Source of the DNA: JAVVTR01 sp036653535
GTDB taxonomy: Bacteria > Bacteroidota > Bacteroidia > Bacteroidales > P3
Direction of reading: 5' to 3'
Assembly: GCA_036653535.1 (NCBI GenBank)
Contig: JAVVTR010000011.1
Coordinates: 1 to 61,734 of the forward strand
Length of the DNA: 61,734 nucleotides
Below are positions 25,940 through 33,691 of this stretch, piece after piece. Each line of letters starts with the position of its first letter. Within the stretch, counting starts at the first letter, position 1. The notes beneath the pieces are model-generated. The model saw nothing but the letters and a program-made list of their open reading frames with translations, was not told where the DNA came from and ran no database searches. The position numbers and the translations under genes were made by a program.

Positions 25940-26677
25940 ATGAAAAAAATATTTTTAACTATAGTTGCTCTATCTTTAGGGATAGGTACTATGATATACG
26001 CACAAAGTGTTTTATCTTTAACCGTAGATGGCACAAAAATAAAAAACGGAGAAACTATTACCGTAAGGGATATTCCACAGAATGCAGATTCTTATATTAA
26101 GGCCCTCTTGACCTTAACCAATACTTCTGCTGCAGAAATTAAAATTTCAGGCGTTAAAAAAGCATTAATTCTTCCTGCTGGAACTATGAATACTTGGTGC
26201 TTATTTGGCAATTGTTTTTCTACAGATGATTTGGGAGGGGAACATGCTATGGCTGCCGGTGCTACAGAAGGTGCAGATGGTCATGCTTATACAGAATATT
26301 GGCCTATGGGTGGAACCGACTCTGCCAAGGTACATTATGCTTTTTGGGTAGTTGGTACTAGCGATACTCTGAATGTAAATATTGTTTACAAAGTAGAAGA
26401 AAAAGTAGCCAATGAAGTTCTAAGCTCTACAAAAGCTTCTATTTCTGCCTACCCTAATCCTGCTTGCGAACAGGTGCATTTTAAAATGAATTTGAATAAT
26501 AATTCCTTTGCTCTTTTGGTATTAAGAGATTTGAGTGGAAAAATGGTAAAAACCATGGATGTTACTGGTCAAAATGAAGTTTCCTTAAGTTTAAATGGAA
26601 TGAAACCGGGATTTTATTTTTATTCTGTAATGCAAAATAATGCTAGTGTTGCTGTAGGTAAATTAGTGGTTCGTTAG
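25940..26677 (+). CDS. Small T9SS-secreted protein
   Basis: A 245-residue exported protein. It has a signal peptide (1-21, IYAQ), a single predicted beta-sandwich domain (about 22-155) with a Cys pair in WCLFGNCFS, and a type A sorting domain of about 75 residues (YPNPACEQVHF to KLVVR). The unprocessed body resembles small Bacteroidetes proteins of unknown function with an ITVRDIP/ALLTLTN strand pattern. No enzymatic motif is recognised. As the last gene of the DUF6029-Omp28 operon it may be a partner or substrate of the upstream thiol proteins; that is inference. Confidence 0.8.
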   Translation: MKKIFLTIVALSLGIGTMIYAQSVLSLTVDGTKIKNGETITVRDIPQNADSYIKALLTLTNTSAAEIKISGVKKALILPAGTMNTWCLFGNCFSTDDLGGEHAMAAGATEGADGHAYTEYWPMGGTDSAKVHYAFWVVGTSDTLNVNIVYKVEEKVANEVLSSTKASISAYPNPACEQVHFKMNLNNNSFALLVLRDLSGKMVKTMDVTGQNEVSLSLNGMKPGFYFYSVMQNNASVAVGKLVVR

Positions 26678-26735
26678 TAAGTTTTAGTTTCTCCAAGGAG
26701 TTCTTATTTCCTATAGGGCTCTTGCAAAAAGGAGT

Positions 26736-26766
26736 TTTGTAGTTCTTTAAAAAAAAATTATCTTTG
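26736..26766 (+). promoter_or_regulatory. Canonical promoter of the tRNA operon
   Basis: TTTG at 26736-26739, exactly 19 bases, TATCTTTG at 26759-26766. It stands 41 bases before tRNA-Pro and probably drives both tRNAs. Confidence 0.85.
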
Positions 26767-26807
26767 CAACCCTCTTGTATCCTATAGTTCAAGAGGGGCG
26801 CAAAGAG

Positions 26808-26880
26808 CGAGATGTAGCGCAGTTGGTAGCGCGCAACGTTCGGGACGTTGAGGCCGCTGGTTCGAATCCAGTCATCTCGA
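26808..26880 (+). tRNA. tRNA-Pro (anticodon CGG)
   Basis: A full cloverleaf can be drawn. Acceptor CGAGATG/CATCTCG, D stem GCGC/GCGC, anticodon stem CAACG/CGTTG with loop TTCGGGA (anticodon CGG at 26841-26843), T stem GCTGG/CCAGT with loop TTCGAAT. The C1-G72 pair and A73 are bacterial proline identity features. CCA is not encoded. Confidence 0.95.
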
Positions 26881-26987
26881 CTCAAGGAATCGCTTTCATT
26901 GGGTTGCGTTACTTTACGTTACAAACCCAAATAAAATAGAAGGTCGTATTTCTTCTAAAAACGCTTGATTTTATATCAACATTACAA

Positions 26988-27059
26988 GCCTCGTTAGCTC
27001 AGCGGTAGAGCAGCTCACTCGTAATGAGCAGGTCGAGAGTTCAAATCTCTTGCGAGGCT
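26988..27059 (+). tRNA. tRNA-Thr (anticodon CGT)
   Basis: Cloverleaf with acceptor GCCTCGT/GCGAGGC, D stem GCTC/GAGC, anticodon stem GCTCA/TGAGC, loop CTCGTAA (anticodon CGT at 27020-27022), T stem GAGAG/CTCTT. CCA is not encoded. It lies 107 bases after tRNA-Pro and reads ACG codons. Confidence 0.95.
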
Positions 27060-27126
27060 CTCTTTAAAAATCTATTCCCTTGCTGGGAAGGGAAACCGGT
27101 CTTAAGAATTCTTAAAAGCAACAAAT

Positions 27127-29538
27127 ATGTTACCAAAATTGCGGTTCGGTTTTCTATATGCTATTTTATTTCTTTCTTTTATACTTTGTCCTAAAAATCT
27201 TTGGGCTAAAGAAGTTTTTCCTTTTTCCGTAGCTTATCCTATTTTAAAATCTGCGCCTGTTGTTTTTTTTCCTTACTTACAAAACCTTATAAATCCTTGG
27301 GTTGGAGGATTAAATGCTTGTCATTTTGCTCAGATGGATTTAAATGGAGATGGAAAAGACGAAATGTTGGTTTTCGATAGGGTAGGTTCTTGTTTATTAA
27401 CCTTTAACTCTCAAGGAATTTATGCTCCGGAATACAAAAAATTACTGCCTCCAATACAAGCATGGTTTCAACTCTACGATTATAATGCGGATGGGCTTAT
27501 GGATGTATTTACTTTTAATGGAATTTCCGGAATAAGCGTTTATAAAAACGTATCTCTTGGCTCTTCTAAAACCAATTTTTCTCTACGTTTTGAAAAAATT
27601 TCAGAGGCATTGCCAACTAAAATGTTGGGGCAAATGTCGCCTTTATATTGCACCAATGTAGATTATCCTGCTTTCGTGGATATAGATGCCGACGGAGATA
27701 TGGATATTCTCAATTTTTGGGTTCCATCTACTGGCGATTTTTTGCAATATTATCGGAATTTTTCTATAGAAAAATATGGAAAGGCAGATTCTTTATGCTT
27801 TGAAATGGAAGATAATAGTTGGGGGTGTTTTGTGGAAAGCGAAGAGTCTAATCAAGTATATTTAGATAGTTGTAATCCACTTTCCGTATCCTATAGCTGG
27901 CAATCTATGCTCGAAAAAAGCAAACAGGCCCCCAAACATAGTGGCTCTACCTTAAAGGCGCTTAAAAGGCCCAATTCGGAAGTTTTTGACCTATTAATTG
28001 GAGACGTCGGTTTTCCCGATTTATTTTATTTAAAAAACGGAGGCAGCTTGCAAAAGGCCCATATTGTAAGCTATGATTCTAATTTTCCCGCCGGCAAGGA
28101 TGCGGCATGCTTGTATAATTTTCCAGTGGTTTCTACTTTGAAGTTCCACGATACCTTGTCTTATATAGTTTCTCCATTTAGCACCGATGCTTTTCAAACA
28201 GCAGGCTCCCAAAGCGTTTGGCGTTATTCGGTTCCCCCTTCTTTAGCAAAAACAACTACCGAAAATGCGCAAAATGGATACAATGAAATTTCTTTTTCTT
28301 TGGAGGAAAAAGATTTTTTGCAAAATACTATGTTAGATTTTGGATCCGGTGCCGTGCCTGTTTTGTACGATTATAATAAAGATGGTCTGATGGATATAGT
28401 GGTTGGAAACTATGGTACCATAGATAGTACCTATTTTTATTATGGTAGTTGGGAAATGGTGCAATATGGAAGTTTATCTCTTTTGCAAAATGTGGGAACC
28501 AAAGAAAATCCGGCATTTGAATTAAAAACTCGTGATTTTTTAGGTCTTAAGGCGGATCTCGGTCTTAGGCAAAGAGCGCTTTATCCTGCTTTTGGAGACA
28601 TAAATGGAGATGGAAGAGAAGAAATGCTATTGGGTTTGGAAAATGGGCGTATATTTTTATTTAACATAGAAAAAGATAAAACGAACCATGATATATTAAA
28701 GGCTTGTTTGATAGACACTTTGTTTTCAGGCATACAACTTAGTGGTTTTGCTTCTCCAGTTCTTTTTGATTTAAATAGGGATGGTCGTTTAGATTTAATC
28801 GTAGGGGAGAAGCAGCACGTTTGGAAGTCATTTCCTCGTAATATAACCAAAGGAAGTCTTAGTTATTATAAAAATACAGGAAAATCCGATCTTTTTCGTT
28901 TGGAAACCGATAGTTTAGGAGGGGTAGATGTAATAGACCGTAGTTATTCTAATTTTGGATATTCTCGACCTTTTTTTTATAGAGGAGATAGATCCGAAAC
29001 TTGGCTACTTTGTGGAAGTGAAAATGGACAAATTTTTCTTTATGGAAATATAGCCGACCATATAGACGGCACTTTCCCTTTTTTAGGTCCTTTGTCGGTT
29101 TGGGATGGGCAAGAAAAGCAAAATTCATCAACAGAAATTTTAGCAACGGGAGTACATTCTTCCCCTTGTTTCTACGATTTTAATGCGGATGGTTATCCCG
29201 ATTTAGTGGTTGGTAATCAAAGGGGTGGTTTGCAGTACTTTGCTGGAATGCCTTATAGATCCTTAGCGATGGAACCCTCTATATCCGACTCTATTTCCAT
29301 TTTTCCCTCCAAAAAATCTCTTTCGCTTTCTTTTTTCCCCAATCCTACCAAGGACTACCTTCATCTTAAAGTGGAAACGGCCACCCATCTTTTTATTAGT
29401 GATTTATTAGGGAAGATTCGCCTTTGTGTTTTTCTTTTTCCTGGGCTTCATACTATAGATTTAAGCTCTTTTAGTAAAGGAGTTTATATATTAACTACCG
29501 ATTCAGAAACCCCTGCAGCTAAAATTATCAAATGGTAA
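27127..29538 (+). CDS. FG-GAP/VCBS repeat protein with T9SS sorting domain
   Basis: An 803-residue exported protein with a signal peptide (about 1-27, NLWAK) and a beta-propeller of FG-GAP/VCBS-type repeats with calcium-binding Asp loops. The loops are DLNGDGKDE, DYNADGLMD, DIDADGDMD, DYNKDGLMD, DINGDGREE, DLNRDGRLD and DFNADGYPD. A sorting domain starts at FFPNPTKDY and ends KIIKW. Such propellers mediate binding of proteins or glycans at the cell surface; no catalytic motif is seen. A WbqC-like gene follows after only 3 bases, so the two are translationally close. The ligand cannot be inferred. Confidence 0.87.
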   Translation: MLPKLRFGFLYAILFLSFILCPKNLWAKEVFPFSVAYPILKSAPVVFFPYLQNLINPWVGGLNACHFAQMDLNGDGKDEMLVFDRVGSCLLTFNSQGIYAPEYKKLLPPIQAWFQLYDYNADGLMDVFTFNGISGISVYKNVSLGSSKTNFSLRFEKISEALPTKMLGQMSPLYCTNVDYPAFVDIDADGDMDILNFWVPSTGDFLQYYRNFSIEKYGKADSLCFEMEDNSWGCFVESEESNQVYLDSCNPLSVSYSWQSMLEKSKQAPKHSGSTLKALKRPNSEVFDLLIGDVGFPDLFYLKNGGSLQKAHIVSYDSNFPAGKDAACLYNFPVVSTLKFHDTLSYIVSPFSTDAFQTAGSQSVWRYSVPPSLAKTTTENAQNGYNEISFSLEEKDFLQNTMLDFGSGAVPVLYDYNKDGLMDIVVGNYGTIDSTYFYYGSWEMVQYGSLSLLQNVGTKENPAFELKTRDFLGLKADLGLRQRALYPAFGDINGDGREEMLLGLENGRIFLFNIEKDKTNHDILKACLIDTLFSGIQLSGFASPVLFDLNRDGRLDLIVGEKQHVWKSFPRNITKGSLSYYKNTGKSDLFRLETDSLGGVDVIDRSYSNFGYSRPFFYRGDRSETWLLCGSENGQIFLYGNIADHIDGTFPFLGPLSVWDGQEKQNSSTEILATGVHSSPCFYDFNADGYPDLVVGNQRGGLQYFAGMPYRSLAMEPSISDSISIFPSKKSLSLSFFPNPTKDYLHLKVETATHLFISDLLGKIRLCVFLFPGLHTIDLSSFSKGVYILTTDSETPAAKIIKW

Positions 29539-29541
29539 ATT

Positions 29542-30270
29542 ATGTTATCTAAAACACTACTTTTATCGAATACCTATATGCCGCCTCTGTCTTTTTTTGC
29601 GGGTCTTTTATGGAGCGAAAGCTATGTGATAGACGAGGAAGAAAATTACGAGAAACAAAGTTTTAGGAATCGGGCTTGGATACTAACTTCTCAGGGGGTG
29701 CAAACTTTAAGCGTTCCCGTTATTCAAACCGATGGCAACCATACCTCCATGAAGCGTATAAAAATATGTAATATTCAAAAATGGCAAAGAGATCACTGGC
29801 GTAGTCTTTGTACGGCTTACGGCAATTCCCCCTATTTTCTTTATTATCGCGACGAATTGGAAGTGTTCTTTTCCCGGAGCTATGAGTATCTTTGGACTTT
29901 AAATGAAGATTTATTAGATTTCTTTGTAAAAAAATTAAAAATTCAAGCGCATAGAATAGACTATAATCTGTGGTTGAAAAATAGCATGGAAAGCATAAAA
30001 TCGGATGGCATAAAATCGGAGGATACCCTATATAAACAGCAGCGATGGAGGTCGTTTCCGGCGGAAAAGAAATCTATGATATTCCAAGATCTCCATGTCC
30101 TTTCTGCTTCGTCTAAAAAAGCTACTACTTTGCCTTTTCTTCCCTATATAACCACTTTTGAAGCCAAATTGCAAGATTGGGGTCATTTGAGTATTATGGA
30201 TTTACTTTGTAATTTAGGCCCGGATGCGGTAGACTACTTGAAAAAGGATATAAACTTAGATCATTGGTAA
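29542..30270 (+). CDS. WbqC-like family protein
   Basis: A 242-residue cytosolic protein resembling the WbqC family. Motifs are an N-terminal LLLSNTYMPPLSFFAGLLWS, the RNRAWILTSQGVQTLSVPV strand and the W-R-S-L-TAYGNSPYFLYY segment, with Asp/Glu-rich C-terminal helices. WbqC proteins occur in O-antigen and sugar biosynthesis loci, but many Bacteroidetes copies lie elsewhere and the reaction is unclear. It begins 3 bases after an unrelated secreted propeller gene. No glycan gene is nearby, so context does not help. Confidence 0.78.
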   Translation: MLSKTLLLSNTYMPPLSFFAGLLWSESYVIDEEENYEKQSFRNRAWILTSQGVQTLSVPVIQTDGNHTSMKRIKICNIQKWQRDHWRSLCTAYGNSPYFLYYRDELEVFFSRSYEYLWTLNEDLLDFFVKKLKIQAHRIDYNLWLKNSMESIKSDGIKSEDTLYKQQRWRSFPAEKKSMIFQDLHVLSASSKKATTLPFLPYITTFEAKLQDWGHLSIMDLLCNLGPDAVDYLKKDINLDHW

Positions 30271-30325
30271 GGAAAATCTAAAGAATAAGCTTTCAGAGCT
30301 CGACCATTGGTTTTGAAATATTTAT

Positions 30326-30333
30326 TATATTTG
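30326..30333 (+). promoter_or_regulatory. -7 promoter box TATATTTG upstream of iorA
   Basis: TAnnTTTG match giving a leader of about 200 bases before iorA. There is no -33 TTTG at the ideal distance, and the leader contains no recognised riboswitch. Confidence 0.4.
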
Positions 30334-30543
30334 CAAACCATTGGTGTAAAACAGTCGATTTTTGGAATGCTATAAAATAAATGCTTTGGCTTGTACTATA
30401 GAATAGAAGAAAATCACATTAACTCCATCGCTTATTTACTTGCATTTGACCTTTGCATATAGCTTGATAGTGCAGAGAATTTATGCCATTGGGGTTTACT
30501 GCCGAAATAAAATATAAATTAAAAATCGTAATAAATATTAAGT

Positions 30544-32154
30544 ATGCAAAAATTACTTTTATTGGGGGATGAGGCCATTGCACAAGGCGCATTAGATGCC
30601 GGAATTTCTGGTGTTTATGCTTATCCCGGTACGCCTTCTACAGAAATTACCGAATACATACAGCATTCTCATCAAGCGAAAGAGAAAGGAATTCATTGCA
30701 CATGGAGTGCCAATGAAAAAACAGCCATGGAAGCTTCGGTGGGTGTTTCTTATGTAGGTAAACGGGCCTTGGTTTGTATGAAGCACGTAGGGCTCAATGT
30801 CGCTGCCGATCCATTTACTAATTCGGCTATTACCGGAGCTAACGGAGGTTTGGTTTATTTGGTAGCAGATGATCCATCCATGCACTCTTCTCAAGATGAA
30901 CAAGATTCTCGCTTCTATGCTCGTTTCGCACAAATTCCTTGTGTGGAGCCGTCTAATCAGCAAGAAGCTTACGATTTGATTCGTTATGCTTTCGATTTGT
31001 CGGAAAAAATGAAAACCCCTGTTTTGTATAGGATAACTACTCGTTTGGCTCATTCCCGTAGCGGAGTGCTTCTTAGGGAAGCCCGTAAAGAAAATGAAAT
31101 TAAATTGGCTTCTAATCCGAAGCAATTCATTCTTCTTCCAGCCAATGCTCGCAAGCAGTATAAAGAATTGCTATCTAAACAAGATGCTTTTTTGGATTGT
31201 GCTCAAAAGGATGGATTTAATAAATATATAGATGGATCCGACAAGAGCTTAGGGGTTATTGCCTGTGGAATAGGATATAATTATTTGATAGAGAATTTCG
31301 AAAATGGAAATTGTCCTTATCCGATTTTTAAAGTAAGTCAGTATCCTATACCTCATAAGGAAATAAAGAAAATGATGGCCGAATGTCCTAAGATCTTGAT
31401 ATTAGAAGAGGGATATCCTATTTATGAAGAATTGTTAAAAGGCTATTTGAATGAAAACACACAGATAAAAGGTCGTCTCGATGGAACATTGCCTCGGGAT
31501 GGGGAATTAAATCCAAGTATAGTTGCTTCTGCTTTAGGATTTCCTAAAGTTCAGGGAGAACCTATTCCAGAGGTAGTAGTAGCTCGTCCGCCTTCTCTTT
31601 GCACGGGTTGTCCACATATAGATTCTTATAATGCGCTCAACGAGGCCATAGCCACTTATGGTAAAGGACGAGTATTTGCCGATATAGGTTGCTATACCTT
31701 AGGGGCTATGCCTCCTTATAATGCTATTTATTCTACTTTGGATATGGGAGCCTCTATTACCATGGCCAAAGGGGCTTCGGATGCCGGTTTCACCCCTGCA
31801 GTAGCAGTAATTGGCGATTCTACTTTCACCCATTCTGGCATGACCGGTTTATTAGATGCGGTTAACGACAAATCCACCATAACCGTTTTAATTATGGATA
31901 ACTCCACTACGGGAATGACTGGAGGTCAAGATTCTGCAGCTTTTGGCAAAATTGAGTCTATTTGTTTGGGATTAGGGGTGGAAAAAGAGCATATTCGGGT
32001 GCTAAAACCTTTGAAAAATCAGCAGGAAGAAAATGTAAGAATTATTAAAGAAGAACTTGCTTATCCAGGTGTTTCTGTTATTATTCCACGAAGAGAATGT
32101 TTACAAACTTTAAATCGTAGAATGAAAGCCGAAGCGAAGGCGAAGAAAGCCTAA
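30544..32154 (+). CDS. iorA: Indolepyruvate:ferredoxin oxidoreductase, alpha subunit
   Basis: A 536-residue TPP-dependent subunit that oxidatively decarboxylates aryl pyruvates (from Trp, Phe, Tyr) to aryl-acetyl-CoA with ferredoxin as acceptor. The N-terminal pyrimidine-binding domain starts LLGDEAIAQGALDAG. The TPP motif region is GDSTFTHSGMTGLL..DNSTTGMTGG, and CTGCPH is a conserved cysteine motif. Archaeal IorA proteins carry an extra C-terminal domain with two [4Fe-4S] clusters; here the protein ends about 20 residues after IPRRECL in a Lys/Ala tail without any cluster motif. iorB follows after 100 bases. Confidence 0.92.
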   Translation: MQKLLLLGDEAIAQGALDAGISGVYAYPGTPSTEITEYIQHSHQAKEKGIHCTWSANEKTAMEASVGVSYVGKRALVCMKHVGLNVAADPFTNSAITGANGGLVYLVADDPSMHSSQDEQDSRFYARFAQIPCVEPSNQQEAYDLIRYAFDLSEKMKTPVLYRITTRLAHSRSGVLLREARKENEIKLASNPKQFILLPANARKQYKELLSKQDAFLDCAQKDGFNKYIDGSDKSLGVIACGIGYNYLIENFENGNCPYPIFKVSQYPIPHKEIKKMMAECPKILILEEGYPIYEELLKGYLNENTQIKGRLDGTLPRDGELNPSIVASALGFPKVQGEPIPEVVVARPPSLCTGCPHIDSYNALNEAIATYGKGRVFADIGCYTLGAMPPYNAIYSTLDMGASITMAKGASDAGFTPAVAVIGDSTFTHSGMTGLLDAVNDKSTITVLIMDNSTTGMTGGQDSAAFGKIESICLGLGVEKEHIRVLKPLKNQQEENVRIIKEELAYPGVSVIIPRRECLQTLNRRMKAEAKAKKA

Positions 32155-32254
32155 GGGAATGGCTATGGCAAGTCCATATTCATCGTTTTCGAAGCGAATA
32201 AACGGGGATCTTTGTTGTCCCTTTGGTTCCTTTAAAATTTAAAATAAAAGAAGT

Positions 32255-32827
32255 ATGAAAAAAGATATTATAATGGCCGGAGTGGGAGGACAAGGAATTT
32301 TGTCGATTGCTACGGTTATAGGGCGTGCTGCTATTGAAAATGGAATGTCCTTAAAGCAAGCGGAAGTTCATGGCATGAGCCAACGAGGAGGCGATGTTCA
32401 GTCGCATTTGCGCATATCCACCAATCCCATTGCTTCCGATCTTATACCGGAGGGGAAAGCCGATCTTATTATTTCGATTGAACCCATGGAAGCCTTAAGA
32501 TACCTGCCCATGTTACATAAGGATGGTTGGATTATAACCAATACGGAGCCTTTCAAAAATGTTCCCAATTACCCAAAAGAAGAAGACTTGAGTGCTTGTT
32601 TGAAAAAACAAAAAAATATCATTGCCTTTAATGCAGATCAAATAGCTAAAGACATGAATGCACCACGTTCTGCTAATATGGTTATTTTAGGCGCTGCTGT
32701 TGATAAGTTAGGCTTGCCGTTTGAAGAATTTGAAAAAGCAGTTAGATCTATTTTTAAAAGCAAAGGCGAAGAAATTATTGAAATGAACTTAAAGGCACTG
32801 AGGAAAGGTTGCGAGATGGCAAAATAA
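32255..32827 (+). CDS. iorB: Indolepyruvate:ferredoxin oxidoreductase, beta subunit
   Basis: A 190-residue gamma-type subunit of the 2-oxoacid:ferredoxin oxidoreductase family, partner of IorA. The signature GVGGQGILSIATVIG is at the N-terminus and the EVHGMSQRGGDVQSHLRIS segment follows. The length is normal. It forms an operon with iorA and is closed by the strong terminator at 32873-32921. The expected role is fermentation of aromatic amino acids, feeding reduced ferredoxin to NfnAB. Confidence 0.93.
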   Translation: MKKDIIMAGVGGQGILSIATVIGRAAIENGMSLKQAEVHGMSQRGGDVQSHLRISTNPIASDLIPEGKADLIISIEPMEALRYLPMLHKDGWIITNTEPFKNVPNYPKEEDLSACLKKQKNIIAFNADQIAKDMNAPRSANMVILGAAVDKLGLPFEEFEKAVRSIFKSKGEEIIEMNLKALRKGCEMAK

Positions 32828-32872
32828 AGGCGGTATGGCGAATAGTTTTATTTCCAATAAAATTACAGCTGC

Positions 32873-32921
32873 AAAAAAAATAGCTCTTAGGGTCTAAAGA
32901 ATTCTAAGAGCTATTTTTTTT
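32873..32921. terminator. Bidirectional terminator between iorB and the DUF4296 gene
   Basis: TAGCTCTTAG at 32881-32890 pairs with 32904-32913, flanked by a run of A on the left and T on the right that lengthens the stem to about 17 bp. It works in both directions. Confidence 0.85.
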
Positions 32922-33026
32922 ACAGAAAAACTTCTTTGGTTTTTATTATTTTCGCCACTTGGATCACAGCATATAGATAGCAAAGGTAGCGGAGGTAGCG
33001 GAAGCAATTACTCCAAATTATCTTAA

Positions 33027-33401
33027 TTATTTAGATGCCTTGGCCTTGCTTTCGAGTTCTTTTAATTGAGCTGCAGAAATTTGAAGGATTTTTTCCATTT
33101 TCTTGGGACTATCCATGTAATATTTTAGACTTAATTGATAATCTTGATAAGTGGTTTCAAACTTTTTAAACAAGGATGCATAAACCATTTGGCTTTTAAT
33201 TCGTATGCTGTCTTGATTGGCCAATTTAGTATTCTCGTTATAAAGTTGCGCTTCTGCAATTCTAATTTCGCTTAGGATTGCTGCCATATCTTTTGGGGAT
33301 AAAAGATGTTCCGGTTTGTTTTGGGAACAAGAGGTAAAAAAGCTACAAGTACCTAAGGCAATAAAACCACCTATTATGTAAAGAATTATTTTTTTTTGCA
33401 T
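33027..33401 (-). CDS. DUF4296-family lipoprotein
   Basis: A 124-residue protein with a lipoprotein signal peptide (hydrophobic IILYIIGGFIALG, lipobox FTSC near residue 25) and a helical body with the LLSPKDMAAILSEIRIAEAQL motif typical of DUF4296. The family is Bacteroidetes-specific, about 110-140 residues, and of unknown function. It lies downstream of the dihydroorotase gene on the same strand, an order I recall from other Bacteroidetes, but the 290-base gap and its own -7 box at 33497-33504 suggest independent transcription. Confidence 0.82.
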   Translation of the reverse strand: MQKKIILYIIGGFIALGTCSFFTSCSQNKPEHLLSPKDMAAILSEIRIAEAQLYNENTKLANQDSIRIKSQMVYASLFKKFETTYQDYQLSLKYYMDSPKKMEKILQISAAQLKELESKAKASK

Positions 33402-33496
33402 CTGTTTTTTCGTTTTGATATTAGGGGAGTTGGTGAATTTTTACTAAGTAATATTTATAGTTTTTAAGCGTTTCTCTGCTATGGAAATATAGAGAA

Positions 33497-33504
33497 CAAA
33501 GTTA
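33497..33504 (-). promoter_or_regulatory. -7 promoter box TAACTTTG for the DUF4296 gene
   Basis: Minus-strand TAnnTTTG match about 95 bases upstream of the DUF4296 start. The same octamer, TAACTTTG, also precedes pyrC (35145-35152). Confidence 0.5.
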
Positions 33505-33691
33505 AATTATTTTTCTTATAGTTAGAGAAAAATTTATAGTTTTATTTGCTTGCTTAGAAACTACATTTATTATTAGAGAATGCCGTCTCCTTCCCGTCTT
33601 TTTTGTTTTTTTGCGGTGTTTTTTGCTCTCTAAAAAGAACAACACGTTTTATATTAGCTTGCTGCCGGGTTCTCCTTTGTTTGGCTTCGTT

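Noticed and set aside
30592..31125. 177-codon minus-strand frame inside iorA
   Set aside because: It is fully antisense to a well-supported gene, with Arg/Ile/His-rich shadow composition and no promoter.
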